DNA from: Pseudomonas sp. MUP55
Lineage (GTDB): Bacteria > Pseudomonadota > Gammaproteobacteria > Pseudomonadales > Pseudomonadaceae
Assembly (NCBI RefSeq): GCF_034043515.1
Contig: NZ_CP138214.1
Location: 930,001-994,000, forward strand
DNA: 64,000 bases
Direction: 5' to 3'
Shown: piece after piece, positions 17,675 to 28,770 of the stretch
How the letters are laid out: every line of letters begins with the position of its first letter
How positions within the stretch are numbered: the stretch's first letter is position 1
Made by a program: the position numbers and the translations under genes
Notes under the pieces: model-generated
What the model saw: only the letters and a program-made list of their open reading frames with translations
The model's database searches: none
Told to the model about the DNA's origin: nothing

Positions 17675-18003
17675 CGCAGGAGGTCTCGAAGAAAGGTCGC
17701 GCAGGCAGCAGCATTTTCAGTGGGCCAGTTCACTTTGACGGTGCCACGCGGGTGCTGTATCTCAACGCAGATGTTCGATGATGACGGATGGGATTTTGCG
17801 CCAGCCAGCGACACGGGTAATGGAATAAATGCAGGTTGCAGCGCTGTGCTTTTCTGCGATTGCAGCCGAATCCATTTGTGGACGAGGTTTGCGTTGAGGT
17901 TATGGCTGAGTGCGATGCTGGCAATCGAAGCACCGGGCTGAGCACACTCTTGAATGACTTGGGCTTTGAAGGACTTGGAATAAGAACGGCGTGTTGGCTG
18001 CAT
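17671..18003 (-). CDS. tnpA: IS66 accessory protein TnpA
   Basis: A 110-aa protein starting MQPTRRSYSKSFKAQVIQ, with a transposase_8-type helix-turn-helix at about residues 8-50 (ASIASIALSHNLNANLVHKW). ATG at 18,003 gives the family start; the frame extends 12 codons further up without family character. It is the first gene of the IS66 operon. Confidence 0.9.
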   Translation of the reverse strand: MQPTRRSYSKSFKAQVIQECAQPGASIASIALSHNLNANLVHKWIRLQSQKSTALQPAFIPLPVSLAGAKSHPSSSNICVEIQHPRGTVKVNWPTENAAACATFLRDLLR

Positions 18004-18030
18004 GAAATACCCGCTTAAAAGGCTAGAACT

Positions 18031-18058
18031 GGTGCCCACTTAAATTTAAGTGCACACC
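18031..18058. repeat. 28-bp near-perfect palindrome at the IS66 right end
   Basis: GGTGCCCACTTAAATT and its continuation to CACACC form a 28-bp palindrome with only two mismatched pairs, centred on AAATTT. One half contains the presumed IS terminal GTGGGCACC read on the minus strand. It may be an IS end next to a similar sequence, or a target palindrome. Confidence 0.5.
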
Positions 18059-18115
18059 ATGTCTTGGCTTTGCGGGGCTGGGTAGATGACTTGGCCGGAC
18101 GCATACGGAAAACCT

Positions 18116-18232
18116 ATGGCCATCTATGAAGAAATGCAGTCTCAGCTCCAGGAACTTGTTGACCTGGTGAAGCTTGACGAACAGTACACCGCAGCAGTTG
18201 CCTACGGCGCTGAAAAATGTGTTGGACAGTAG
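18116..18232 (+). CDS. Small ORF or gene remnant (38 aa)
   Basis: The frame MAIYEEMQSQLQELVDLVKL is hydrophilic and helical with normal codon use, ending TAG at 18,232. It is too short to classify and could be a fragment of a gene cut when the IS or the chemoreceptor block arrived. The rest of 18,040-18,270 shows nothing else. Confidence 0.3.
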   Translation: MAIYEEMQSQLQELVDLVKLDEQYTAAVAYGAEKCVGQ

Positions 18233-18270
18233 GAGTAGTAAGGCACTACCCCTATTGGATTTGCTAGCGA

Positions 18271-19899
18271 TCAAATTTTGAAGCGGGCAACTACCTCGTT
18301 AAGTTGCAGCGCCAGCGTGGCGAGTTCTGCGGTTGCGACGGAGGTCTGTTTTGACCCGTCAGAGCTTTGATTTGATAGTCCCCGGATGCGGACAAGGTTA
18401 GTATCAACCTCTCGTGCAACCTGTGCTTGCTGCTCGGCTGCTGTGGCAATAAGAACATTGCTATCATTAATGAGGCCTACCAAATGAGCAATTTCGCGCA
18501 GAGCTTCCCCAGCAGCACTGGCACACTCGACAGAAATGGCAGCTTGCTGAGATGTATGCTGCATGGCGAGAACAGCGCTACGACTTCCGCGTTGGATGCT
18601 GTCGATCATATGATCAATTTCCTGTGTCGACTGTTGCGTCCGTTGAGCTAAAGCCCTGACCTCGTCAGCAACGACGGCAAAGCCTCGCCCAGCATCACCT
18701 GCACGAGCAGCCTCAATTGCGGCATTCAAGGCAAGCAGATTGGTTTGATCAGCGATGGACCGGATCACCTCCAATATCGCGCCGATGCTCGTCGCGTGGT
18801 CGGCGAGCGTTTGGACTTCTAACGATGAACTCTGCACTCGGCTCAGCATATCGTTAACCGCCGTGATGGTCTGGTCGACACGTGCTCTCCCATCCTCAGT
18901 CGATAGTTTAGTGTTCTGGGCGGCCCCCGATGCGCGGACGGCATTACCCGCTACCTCATCTACGGCCGCACTCATCTGCGTGACTGCAGTCGCGGCCATC
19001 TCAACCTCGCTGTTTTGCTGGTGCAATCCCCGAGCGGCATCGTCAGTGACCGCTTGGACCTCTTCACCTGCCGCAGCGAGCTGGTATGAAGATTGCGCTA
19101 TCTGACCAACGATTTCTCGTAAGTTTGTTTGCATTTGCTTAAGTGCGTCAATGAGCTGCGCGGGCTCATCACTACCTGAAGTGACTATTTCTCCTACAAG
19201 ATCGTTTGCCGCGATTCGCCTGGCTATCGCGACTGATTGTTGCAGAGGTTGCGTTATGCTCCTAGTGAAACGCCAGGCAAGCAGAACAGTCGCGAGTATG
19301 GAAACGGCGATGAAAATAGAAACGATTTTCACAGTTTGGCTATAAGTTGCCGCTGCTCTTTGTCCGGCGCTCGCCGCATTTTTCTCGTTCAGACTACGCA
19401 GATTTTTGAGAGCCAGGTTTACGTCGTCACCCGCCGGGCTTAACTCGCTGTTACTGAAACTTATGGAAGCCTCAATCTGATTCGATTTAATAAGATCTAC
19501 AACCTTATCCTGAGCATCCCAGTAACGTTGCATAGTTGACTTTAACACGTCGAAACTAGCTTGCTCTTCGGGGGTGTTCATTAGTCCATCTAGTTGGCGA
19601 GTTGCATCATTAGCGGTTTTTCGGGCCGAAATAATTGTTTTAAGTGCGCCCTCCTTGCGTGATTCCGACTCCAGTGGGTTTCGCAATCGTGCATTGCTAG
19701 TGCGGACCTCGTTGAATGAAAGGGCAGTGATGCCGAGCCGCGTGACGCTGGGCAAGATGATATTTTCAACGTATTGCTCTGCCTCATTTAGTTGAGAGGC
19801 TTGGCGCAGGCTAGCAAGGCCCAAAAAGATAATCAAGACGCAAAAAATGCCGAAGCAAATCATTGCACGCGATGCAATGCTAAATTTTCTTAAGTGCAT
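18271..19899 (-). CDS. Methyl-accepting chemotaxis protein (chemoreceptor 1)
   Basis: A 542-aa transmembrane chemoreceptor. Membrane segments lie at about residues 13-32 and 190-212, enclosing a ~155-residue helical periplasmic domain of four-helix-bundle type. A HAMP domain (213-265) and a cytoplasmic signalling coiled coil follow, with the conserved hairpin tip [20 protein letters not shown]. There is no C-terminal CheR/CheB pentapeptide. ATG at 19,899 is chosen because the N-terminus [11 protein letters not shown] aligns with chemoreceptor 2 ([11 protein letters not shown]); a GTG at 19,965 is possible. It is a paralogue of the next gene, in the same direction. Confidence 0.92.
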   Translation of the reverse strand: MHLRKFSIASRAMICFGIFCVLIIFLGLASLRQASQLNEAEQYVENIILPSVTRLGITALSFNEVRTSNARLRNPLESESRKEGALKTIISARKTANDATRQLDGLMNTPEEQASFDVLKSTMQRYWDAQDKVVDLIKSNQIEASISFSNSELSPAGDDVNLALKNLRSLNEKNAASAGQRAAATYSQTVKIVSIFIAVSILATVLLAWRFTRSITQPLQQSVAIARRIAANDLVGEIVTSGSDEPAQLIDALKQMQTNLREIVGQIAQSSYQLAAAGEEVQAVTDDAARGLHQQNSEVEMAATAVTQMSAAVDEVAGNAVRASGAAQNTKLSTEDGRARVDQTITAVNDMLSRVQSSSLEVQTLADHATSIGAILEVIRSIADQTNLLALNAAIEAARAGDAGRGFAVVADEVRALAQRTQQSTQEIDHMIDSIQRGSRSAVLAMQHTSQQAAISVECASAAGEALREIAHLVGLINDSNVLIATAAEQQAQVAREVDTNLVRIRGLSNQSSDGSKQTSVATAELATLALQLNEVVARFKI

Positions 19900-20025
19900 G
19901 ATATTCCCATAAGGTTCAGCTGCAACGTTAGGAACGCTGTCGCCTTTCATTGTTGGATTTGACACAACGATGTTCTTATCAAAGGCCTCCTTGCTCTTCT
20001 AGATAAAAACTATTATCCCGATTTG

Positions 20026-21651
20026 CTAGATCCTGAACCTTTTGACCATTTGGCTTAGGTCTAGAGCTAGGCGCGCTAACTCCTGACTAGAGGCGAATGT
20101 CTGGCTGGCCGCTGCGGACGTTTGCACTGATAGATTCCGGATGTTTATGAGGTTACGGTCAACTTCGCGCGCGACCGTTGCCTGCTGCTCGGCCGCGCTG
20201 GCGATCACCAGGTTGCGTTGAGAAATTTCAGCGACGCTTAGCGTGATACTCTCAATTGACTCGCCTGCCGCTTTAGCCACCTCAAGTGTGAGCAATCCTC
20301 GATTGCTGCTGTTATTCATGGCCGCGACTGCTTCAGCGCTGCCATGTTGAATTGTACTGACCATCGCTTCAATCTCCTGTGTAGATTTTTGCGTGCGGTG
20401 AGCAAGGGCTCTAACCTCGTCGGCCACCACCGCGAAACCCCGGCCGGCTTCACCAGCCCTGGCAGCTTCAATGGCGGCGTTGAGAGCCAACAAGTTGGTT
20501 TGCTCAGCAATACCTCGAATGACATCCAATACTTTTCCAATGTCATTCGTCTGCTCAGCCAATAGACGCACATGGCTGGACGACTCTGTCACGTCGTGGC
20601 TCATTTGTGCGATTGCCGAAATGGTTTCACTCACACGCTGTTGACCTTCCGTGGCCGAGAAGGCCGATCTTTTCGACGCTTCAGCCGTGTCGACTGCATT
20701 TCCTGCAACTTCCTCCACCGCAGCTGTCATTTGATTAACAGCCGTCGCCGCCATGTCAATCTCAACGTTTTGTTGGAGCATGCCGCGAGAGCCCTCATCT
20801 GTGACAGCTGTGAGTTCTCCTGAGGCTGACGCTAACTGAGTTGCAGAGTTGGAGATATGGACGATCGTGTCACGAAGTGTAATTTGCATAGTGCTTAATG
20901 CGCGTTGTAATTTTGAGACTTCGTCGTTTCCATCCACGACAATAGGGTTTCTTAAGTCACTCGCAGCCACCAGCTCGGCTGCTTTGACTGCCCGATCGAG
21001 TGGCTGCACAATGCTGCGCGTCAGTACAGTCGCTAGCAATATTGTCAATAAGGTAACGATAATCAGTACTCCAACAACGACGTCTCTTCCATCTTCATAT
21101 ATGCCTTGTGAGTCTCCAACGCTCTCGGCGGCACCTTTTCGATTGAACTCTATAAGGCTGCTCAGAAGGGGGTCAACTTGGTCAGAGTACAGCTTAAGTT
21201 CGCCGTTAATTAGATTGGATACTTGTAGCTCATCTCTGGCTAAGGAGGCAGTACGCAATTTATCGAGGCCGGCAATATACTCTAGAATTTTGTCTCGGAG
21301 GGGGTCAAATAGCGTTTTTTCATCGGAATCAAATATTGTGACGTTATAACTCTCTAGCAACTCTTTAGCCCGCTTGCTCAGCGCATCAATTCGAAGATTG
21401 GCTTTCTCAATGTCGGCTGCGCTGCGGTTAATAAATGTGTAATAGGACATTGTGCGAAAGCGTGCCATAGTATCAGCAAGCTCCCCTAGGATCAGCGTGC
21501 TTGAAAGGCGATACTTGCTAATTGAGATCGTATTTTCATTCAAACCTGACATTTGCCTTAGGCTCATAGCGCCCAAAATCATCACCAATAATGCGATCAA
21601 GCAGAAGCTGACTGTGGAGCGCAAAGCAATGCTGTATTTTCGAATGTACAT
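20026..21651 (-). CDS. Methyl-accepting chemotaxis protein (chemoreceptor 2)
   Basis: A 541-aa chemoreceptor with the same layout as chemoreceptor 1: membrane segments near residues 10-32 and 190-212, a helical periplasmic sensor, HAMP, and a signalling domain with [20 protein letters not shown]. Signalling regions are very similar to its neighbour while the sensor domains differ, which points to duplication followed by change of ligand. No terminal pentapeptide is present. It lies 126 bp upstream of chemoreceptor 1 and downstream of an unknown helical protein and an AraC regulator, all on the minus strand. Confidence 0.92.
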   Translation of the reverse strand: MYIRKYSIALRSTVSFCLIALLVMILGAMSLRQMSGLNENTISISKYRLSSTLILGELADTMARFRTMSYYTFINRSAADIEKANLRIDALSKRAKELLESYNVTIFDSDEKTLFDPLRDKILEYIAGLDKLRTASLARDELQVSNLINGELKLYSDQVDPLLSSLIEFNRKGAAESVGDSQGIYEDGRDVVVGVLIIVTLLTILLATVLTRSIVQPLDRAVKAAELVAASDLRNPIVVDGNDEVSKLQRALSTMQITLRDTIVHISNSATQLASASGELTAVTDEGSRGMLQQNVEIDMAATAVNQMTAAVEEVAGNAVDTAEASKRSAFSATEGQQRVSETISAIAQMSHDVTESSSHVRLLAEQTNDIGKVLDVIRGIAEQTNLLALNAAIEAARAGEAGRGFAVVADEVRALAHRTQKSTQEIEAMVSTIQHGSAEAVAAMNNSSNRGLLTLEVAKAAGESIESITLSVAEISQRNLVIASAAEQQATVAREVDRNLINIRNLSVQTSAAASQTFASSQELARLALDLSQMVKRFRI

Positions 21652-21776
21652 AGGTGCTGTCTCGGCGAACGTTAGTTGAGTTGCTTAATACTGCAAAGTA
21701 GCTGAGGCTGAGCAGGTAAAGTTTTAGCTGATAAGACCAATTGCGGTGATACTGTTTTCAGCAATTAATTGCTGTG

Positions 21777-22223
21777 CTACTGTCTCAGCTCCGACAAGCT
21801 CTTGTTAATAATTAGAAAAATTTTGCAAATCGCAATGTCGTCTTCCTGACTTAACGCTTCGGTTTTGCTTAGTTTCGTTGCTGTCTGCATTACGTTTTCA
21901 ATCAGTGCAAGGCCCGAAGCTATCATGTTCAGTTTCAACTCAATTAATGCAGAAAGCAACTTTGTCATCTCTTTATGTAGTATGCTCTGCATTAGACCGA
22001 AATCTACAACCCCAGCGCTCGCGACGGGCGCTAGGGAAGTGTTGATAAGGGCCCCTATTTCCTCGCTGACCTCATCGAGTTCATTAATGCCTATTTTAAT
22101 TGACCTTACCTGGCTCAAAAGCTTGTGCGCCAGCATTTCTGTACTTAGAATCAAGTTCTTGCGATCATTTTTCTTATGCAAAGTAATATCCCACCATCCG
22201 TGATTTGACATGTAAATCATCAC
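21777..22223 (-). CDS. Hypothetical helical protein in chemoreceptor block
   Basis: A 148-aa AT-rich gene of no recognised family. The protein is nearly all alpha-helical with amphipathic segments (LLSQVRSIKIGINELDEV, KLLSALIELKLNMIASGLAL) and no obvious signal or membrane anchor, suggesting a cytosolic helical bundle. Several starts are possible (22,223 or 22,211). It sits between the AraC regulator (26 bp after that gene's end) and chemoreceptor 2, so a role in signalling or gene control of this block is inferred from position only. Confidence 0.6.
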   Translation of the reverse strand: MMIYMSNHGWWDITLHKKNDRKNLILSTEMLAHKLLSQVRSIKIGINELDEVSEEIGALINTSLAPVASAGVVDFGLMQSILHKEMTKLLSALIELKLNMIASGLALIENVMQTATKLSKTEALSQEDDIAICKIFLIINKSLSELRQ

Positions 22224-22249
22224 TAGTGCAGCTGTATTTTACAGATACG

Positions 22250-23224
22250 CTAGCTTCGCCGTAGTAACGAGTTTCTAAATGTATCTATCGGCTGCTCATG
22301 ATGCCTTGCACTGTAATAACGAGTGAACAAGTAATAGCTGTTAAAGCCGCACTCTTTGGCTACGAACTTTATGTTGTCTTGATACTGCCCCGAAATCAAA
22401 AGCTGTCGCGCATGCTGCAGCCTAATGTCACGCAGGTATGCCATAGGCGTGATATTTTTGAACGTTTTGAATCCTAGCTGTAACGACCTGATGCTTATTC
22501 CTGCGCAGCCCGCGAGTTGAGCTACGGTGATATTTTCTTTGTAGTTATTATCGATGTAGTTTGCTACTTGTCGAATGCAATAAGGACTTGGCCGTAAAGT
22601 CTGACTTTGATCATGTATTACATTGGAATAGTTGTTTTCTAAATTGTAGAGCGTGTAGCTGATCAAAGATTCCTTTAGGTGCGACAGGATTCTGCCGGAT
22701 GTAGAAGGTGCATCTTTCGATATGTCTAGTAAACATTTTGCTATGCTGGTTAGGCAAGTCGCCACGTTTGTGGTGGCGGAGGGATTGTTGAAGAATATTC
22801 GCGATTTTGGTGGTTCTCCCAGGATTAACGCAAGATATCTATGCATATCTAAATGATCAATATATAAGGTGGTGTAATTCACGTTTTCAGAATACTCCGC
22901 AGAAACAACCTCCCTTTGATCACCGAGAAACACCAAATTCTCTTTAGACTGAAATGTACTTTTATTAGTTTTCCATGTGATGTGACCTACATGAGGTATC
23001 GTAATCAAGAACCCATCTTGCTCGCCTTTCGTCTCATAACCCCAGCCGCTAGGGCTTGATGATGTGCTTGCAAATGATGCTCCAAGCAGGCATATCTTTG
23101 ATGAATACTCAAGTTTTCCACTTGGCCCGGCTGTCACTTTCAAATTGCAGCAATAACTATCGAAGTGCTCATCTGCCGCGTTTTGGTCTTTTACAAAAAC
23201 AGATGAGTAATAGAAATCAGTCAT
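22250..23224 (-). CDS. AraC-family transcriptional regulator
   Basis: About 324 aa. An N-terminal ~200-residue AraC-binding-like sensor domain is followed by two helix-turn-helix motifs. The first is at about residues 230-265 (NITVAQLAGCAGISIRSLQ) and the second about 275-315 (FVAKECGFNSYYLFTRYY). ATG at 23,224 follows GGAATAACAGTG. The closest type is the group that regulates aromatic-degradation genes, but the inducer is unknown. It is the first gene of a minus-strand run leading to a helical protein and two chemoreceptors, its likely targets. The gene is AT-rich like its neighbours. Confidence 0.88.
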   Translation of the reverse strand: MTDFYYSSVFVKDQNAADEHFDSYCCNLKVTAGPSGKLEYSSKICLLGASFASTSSSPSGWGYETKGEQDGFLITIPHVGHITWKTNKSTFQSKENLVFLGDQREVVSAEYSENVNYTTLYIDHLDMHRYLALILGEPPKSRIFFNNPSATTNVATCLTSIAKCLLDISKDAPSTSGRILSHLKESLISYTLYNLENNYSNVIHDQSQTLRPSPYCIRQVANYIDNNYKENITVAQLAGCAGISIRSLQLGFKTFKNITPMAYLRDIRLQHARQLLISGQYQDNIKFVAKECGFNSYYLFTRYYSARHHEQPIDTFRNSLLRRS

Positions 23225-24554
23225 CACTGTTATTCCATTTATACGCTTTATAGCGCGCTTTTATAAATCAGTTTGCTTTTAAGTGTCAAACTATTTGGCG
23301 AAATGTAATGCTGCATTAAAAGAAAACGAATTGATATTGAAATTGCGCAATTAATATTCGCTGGTTACATTTTTTCACTTGTGAATCCCTTGCTAGACGG
23401 TTTATTGCAGTGTTGCGTAGACCTGAACCGCTGTTGATATTTCTGGATCCCATTCTGGCTTCTGGGATTGTCGCGCAGTAATGGGCCTGCGTACTGCCTG
23501 CCCTGTTCAGGTAGCGGGCATCAACGACTCGGACATTCCCACGGTTAAAGTCAATGACTTGTGCTGCGCGGATGAAAATTTGATGAAGTCTGATAAATAT
23601 TCGTTTTTGCATGTATTGGCGCCAGTACCGCTACGGCGCTGGGAAGCTTGTTCTACCGGCGATTTTTTTTCTAAGCCCACGGAGGTTTATTGGTATGCCA
23701 CAAGAGAGCACGACTTTGTGAGATTTTTGGTCCAGTGATTGCGTGCTGCATTAAAAGATAGAGCTCGGTGTTGTGTTGGGCCAACATCTTTTGATGGCCT
23801 GGCGTCAGCAATGTAGACTGCTAGCGTAGGGCATTCCTGAGGTCCTGGGGTTGCAACGCGGTTGTTTTCTAATGAATCCCTGTTTCATGTTGTTGGATGA
23901 AATGCTACACGGTGGCACCAGCTAGTGCGGCTACGGCAAATACACGTAAGCCCACGGTTAGGGCGAATGCACCGGGATTTGCCACGAGTCGGGCCGGCGT
24001 GATGACTGGCGAATTCTTTGATTACGAAATGGTAGAACGCTCAAGCACAACGCATGCATCGGATCAATGCCTTGAGCAGTCCCTCAGATCCATAGCACGG
24101 ACGCTGAGGGACCTAGTCGAATTGACGATGAGGTTCACACGCTCAAGACTCACTTATCAATGGAGGCGGGGAAGGGCACCGTTCGAGTTGGCACAGGTCG
24201 GGCTTCAGACCTGGTCTTCCGAGCAAGACAACGCACGCTTTCTCAAAGGCAAGCGGACCGCCTCCCGTATGCTTGTTCAGAGTTCAGTTCTGAACAGCCT
24301 GCGTACGACTGAAATCACCGTCCATTGCACGCAAACCAGGAGTCAGGATTTTCATGTGTGGTCGGCGGGTTTATATGACTTGAGTAAGCGATTGGATCAC
24401 TAGAACCGTTTTCCTGTGACAGCTTCACGCTTAGAACAGCCGAGGGCCCAGCGGAGTCAAAATTAACTGTTTGAGTCTGCTATTGCGCGGCGGCAGCGTT
24501 GTGGTCTCTGGAGCCTGGTGCAGCTCGATCACTGCTTACCTTTAAGGCTTCCGA
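23225..24554. other. 1.3-kb stretch without a supported gene
   Basis: No frame here shows a recognisable family. The longest open frame (23,897-24,403, plus strand, 168 codons) has no clear ribosome site and an Arg/Thr/Ser-rich composition without domain features. The stretch between the AraC promoter and the end of the RND gene is probably decayed DNA left by deletions. Confidence 0.5.
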
Positions 24555-27500
24555 TTATGTACTAGACGCATTCGTCGGGCGAATTCTGAACCAAATCGCG
24601 TACATGGCCGGCAGGAAGATCAGGGTTATGACGGTTCCTCCTAGAGTACCGCCTATCAACGTGTAGGCCAGGGTGCCCCAGAACACTGAATGGGTCAGCG
24701 GGATGAATGCCAGGATCGCCGCCATTGCCGTCAGCAAGACTGGCCGTGCCCGGTGCACCGTGGCCTCGACTACAGCGTGAAACGGATCAAGACCCTGCTT
24801 TTCGTTGTGGTCGATCTGTCCGATCAGGATCAAGGTATTGCGCATCAAAATGCCGGACAGAGCGATCAGCCCGACCAGGGCATTGATGCCGAAAGGTTGG
24901 TTGAACAACAGCAAGGCTGGCACCACACCGACCAGACCGAGCGGTGCTGTTAGGAAAACCATCACCATCGCCGACATGGACCGTACCTGGAGAATGATGA
25001 TCAGCAGCGTGACGGCAACCATGATCGGAAACAGCGGCAGTAACGCCACGGTGGCCTTTGCCGACTCCTCGATAGAGCCTGCCTGCTCGATCCGGTACCC
25101 GTCTGGAAGGCTGGCGATGATGGGCTGCAACTCTTTCGCGATTGCAGAAGAAACATCAGGCGGCTGCAAGTCTTCTGCAATATCGCCGCGCACCGTAATG
25201 GTTGGCACGCGGTCACGTCGCCGGAGGACGGGATCTTCCATGCGCACACTGACCTCACCTATCTGAGAAAGCGGGATACGCTGACCTGCCGACCCCACCA
25301 GCGTGAAGCCCTCGATCTTTGCAGGATCGAGCCGGATACCGCCTGCTGCCCGGCCCATCACCTGCACCGAACGAATATTTTCACGGACAGCGGTGATGGG
25401 CACACCCGAGAGTAAAAACTGCAACTGCCCCGCAACTGCGCTGGACGTCAGCCCGACGGCCTGCAACCGGTCCTGTTCCAGCGAGAAATGCAGCGTCGGC
25501 ACCCGTGGTCCCCAATCGGTATTGACCGTACGCATCATCGGGCTTTCCTGCATGACGGTCTGCACTTGCCCCGCGATCTCACGCAATGTATCCGGATCCG
25601 GTCCCGACACGCGGTAGGCGACAGGAAAGGGTGAATAAGGACCGAAGACGAGCTGAGTGGCGCGAACGCGCGCTTCAGGTGCGAGTCCGTCGGCGACCGC
25701 TTCCCGAATACGCGACTTGAGCGCTTCGCGCGCCTCCTGGCTGTCCGTGAGCACGACAATCTTCGCAAACGATGGATCCGGCAACTCCGGGGCCATTGCC
25801 AGGTAAAACCGCGGCGAACCCTGGCCGATATAGGACGTTATGATTTTCGCGTCATTCTGGCGCTGGAGCCAGGTTTCGATTTTCGCCGTTGTTGCACGGG
25901 TCTGTTCAATCGAGGTGCCATAGGGCATTTGTACCTCGATCAAGACCTCAGGCCGATCAGAGGTCGGGAAGAACTGCTTTTTGACCAGCCCCATACCCAC
26001 AATGGCCACGGCAAACAGCAAGATCACGCCGGTCGCCACCCACCATTTGTGCCCGATCACGCGGGTCAAAACCCGCCGAAAACGGTTGTAATGCCGCGTG
26101 TCATAGATCGCCGCGTGCCCCCCTTCTACAGGTTTGATCGCGGGCAGCATCTTCACCCCCAGATAAGGCGTGAAGACCACCGCGACGAACCAGGAGGCAA
26201 TCAGAGCAATGCCTACGATCCAAAACATGTTGCTGGTGTATTCGCCGGCCGTTGACTGTGCGAAACCGTTGGGCATAAAGCCAACCGCCGTGACTAACGT
26301 GCCGGCCAGCATGGGCGCTGCAGTGTGGCTCCAGGCGTACGCCGATGCCTTGATGCGGTCGTAGCCCTCTTCCATTTTCACCACCATCATCTCGATAGCG
26401 ATGATCGCGTCATCCACCAGCAGACCAGCGCCAGAATCAGTGAGCCCAGGGTAATCCGGTCAAAATTCTTGCCCGAGGCTTCCATGACCACAAACACGAT
26501 CGCCAGTGTGAGCGGCACTGCGGCGGCCACCACGACACCCACGCGCCACCCCATACTGAGGAAGCACACCAGCATCACCACCAGCAGCGCGACGAAGAAT
26601 TTGATCATGAACTCGTCAACGGCCGAGCTGATGTTCACGGATTGGTCGGTGACCTTTGAAAGCCCCATCCCCAGAGGCATGCCTTGGTTGATTTTGGTCG
26701 TTTCGGCATCCAGCGCCTTGCCAAGGTCCAGCCCGTTCCAGCCATCGCGCATGACGATGCCCAGCAACAAGGCAGGCTCACCCTGATTGCGGACCATAAA
26801 GGTGGCGGGGTCCTCATACCCACGCTCAACGGTCGCCACGTCCGACAGCTTCAAGGTTCGAGCCTTCAGGACAATCGGGGTATTGCGGATATTTTCAAGC
26901 GTGTCGAAAGCCCCCTCCAGACGCAGAAGCACCTGGGGCCCGCTGGTTTCGATTGAACCGGCAGGGGTCAAGGCGTTCTGGCTGTTCAGTGCGGCGAAAA
27001 AATCCTGGGGAGCAATACCCAACGTCGCCAGGCGCTCATGGGAGAACGACACGAAAATGCGCTCGGTCTGCTCGCCGATAATGTTGATCTTTTTGACGCC
27101 CGGTACATGCAGCAGACGCTGGCGCAGGGATTCTGCGTCGCGCACCAATAAACGTTGGGGCTCGCCTTTGGCTTTGAGCGCAAACAACGCGAAAGTCACG
27201 TCCGAGAACTCATCGTTGACCATCGGGCCTATAACGCCGGCAGGCAACGTTTTGGCCGCATCGCTCAGTTTTTTACGCGCTTGATAGAACTCTTCCTGCA
27301 CCTCGGAGGGCGGGGTTTTGTCCAACAGGGAAACCAGGGTGAACGCCATGCCTGGGCGGGTGTACGTCTCGCTGCGGTCATACCATTTTAATTCCTGCAG
27401 GCGTTTTTCAAGGGGCTCGGCCACTTGGTCCTGCATCTCTTGCGCGGTCGCACCCGGCCATAGAGAGATGACAGTCATCTGCTTGACGGTGAACGGCGGG

Positions 27501-27625
27501 TCTTCCGCCCGACCCAGTTTGAAAAAAGAAAGCGTCCCCGCGACGCCGATCAACAGAATGAGGAACAGCGTAATGGACCGTTCGCGAACGGCCAGAGCAG
27601 AAAGATTGAAACGGGACGCGCTCAT
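24555..27625 (-). pseudogene. RND efflux pump inner-membrane transporter, frameshifted
   Basis: Two frames join to one AcrB/MdtB-type proton-driven transporter of ~1,020 aa. The N-terminal part (start 27,625) covers TM1, the first porter domain and TM2-4, ending LGSLILAL before running out of frame. The C-terminal part resumes at VDDAIIAIEMM and reaches the last membrane segment. Near 26,425 the sequence reads GCGCTGGTCTG where the family needs one more G, so a single base is missing from a short G-run. The missing point lies in TM4, which holds the proton-relay Asp pair. The start overlaps the MFP gene by 4 nt. A real mutation would abolish the pump; a read error is possible. Confidence 0.9.
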
Positions 27626-28722
27626 GGTCGCTCCCCGCTGATACCGTTACCAGGCTGCTGGACCCGCACTTGCTCACCTTCGTGGAGTAAATGCGCTCCC
27701 AGGGCAACGATCTGTTCGCCCGGCTTGACGCCGCCACTCACCGTCGCCGCGTCATCGCTCAAACCCAGCAGTTGAACCGCACGCCATGAGACGGTCGCCG
27801 GCGTTCCCGCAACCACCCAAACGCCAGGGCCCTTGCCCGGGTCGTAAATGGCTGCCATGGGAACCGCGAGCGCAGGCTGGGCAGCCTTGCCGTCCGAGAG
27901 ACGCAGCGTAACGGTAGATCCCAGCGGCGCGTTGGCGTCGTCAAGCACATACCGTGCTTCGAACGTACGCGTGAGCGGATCGGCTGCGTCAGACAGCAGT
28001 CTGAGCTTCGCAGGAATGACCTTCGCATCGCTGCCGTAGAATTTGGCCTGGGCCATGTCGCCCAGGACGGGCCGCACTGTTTCGGGCAAGTGGATAATGG
28101 CCTCGCGAGGCCCCGCCTTTGCCAGCCTCACGACAGGCTGACCTGAGCTCACAACTTGCCCGGGCTCTGCCAGCGTTTCTATCACCACACCGTCAGCGTC
28201 GGCCAGCAACGTGGCGTAGCCCGTAGCATTGCGGGCGACATTGGCCTGGGCTTGCGCGGCATTGAGTTCCGCCTTGGACGTGTCGGCCAGGGCCTTAATC
28301 CTGTCGTATGCCGACGCGGAGATCGCGCCAGCGGCAACGAGATTTCGATTACGTGCTTCGTCATCTGCCGCTTGTTTAGCGCGTGCAGCGGCGGCGGCAA
28401 CCGCCTGGATTTGGGCCTGAGCCTGAAGACCAAGGTCAATGGGGTCCAGACGCATCAGGGTCTGCCCGAGCTTTACTTCCTGCCCCGTGTCAACCAGACG
28501 CTCCGATACCTTTCCCGACACACGAAAGCCCAAATCGCTCTGAACGCGAGCGACAACTACACCGGTAAACGACCGCGACGCCCCGTTGGCGCTCGCAACA
28601 ATGGCGGCCCTTACCAAGGGTGGCTGTATTCGCGGATCGCGTTCGCTCGACGACTCATCACACGCAGTCAAAACGAACGGAAACAGGCAAATAGCAACGG
28701 CTGCATATCTAAAGCGGCGCAT
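27622..28722 (-). CDS. RND efflux periplasmic adaptor (MFP) lipoprotein
   Basis: The 366-aa membrane-fusion protein links the RND pump to an outer-membrane channel. A lipoprotein signal with lipobox LTAC places the lipidated Cys at residue ~21. A biotinyl-lipoyl-like half (GFRVSGKVSERLVDTGQEV), a helical hairpin (about 100-165) and the second lipoyl half (ADADGVVIETLAEPGQVV) follow, then beta-barrel domains. ATG at 28,722 is preceded by CAGGGGTCCC. It is transcribed after tetR and overlaps the pump gene. A palindromic operator sits 49 bp upstream of the start. Confidence 0.92.
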   Translation of the reverse strand: MRRFRYAAVAICLFPFVLTACDESSSERDPRIQPPLVRAAIVASANGASRSFTGVVVARVQSDLGFRVSGKVSERLVDTGQEVKLGQTLMRLDPIDLGLQAQAQIQAVAAAAARAKQAADDEARNRNLVAAGAISASAYDRIKALADTSKAELNAAQAQANVARNATGYATLLADADGVVIETLAEPGQVVSSGQPVVRLAKAGPREAIIHLPETVRPVLGDMAQAKFYGSDAKVIPAKLRLLSDAADPLTRTFEARYVLDDANAPLGSTVTLRLSDGKAAQPALAVPMAAIYDPGKGPGVWVVAGTPATVSWRAVQLLGLSDDAATVSGGVKPGEQIVALGAHLLHEGEQVRVQQPGNGISGERP

Positions 28723-28770
28723 GGGACCCCTGACTCGTATCAAGTGGACAGGGAACCAATTCTCTGCACT

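Larger units (their letters stand above)
15607..18041 (-). mobile_element. IS66-family insertion sequence, complete gene set
   Basis: The three IS66 genes tnpA, tnpB and tnpC are present, intact and in canonical order on the minus strand. Candidate ends are GAGGGCAC...CTAGC at 15,607-15,626 and, inverted, GTGGGCACC...CTAGCC at 18,022-18,040, an imperfect match. The outermost bases and the 8-bp target duplication could not be fixed by eye. The element lies between ada and the chemoreceptor block. Confidence 0.85.

Noticed and set aside
23897-24403. 168-codon open frame on the plus strand
   Set aside because: No ribosome site, no domain and biased composition in a degraded region; not enough to call a gene.
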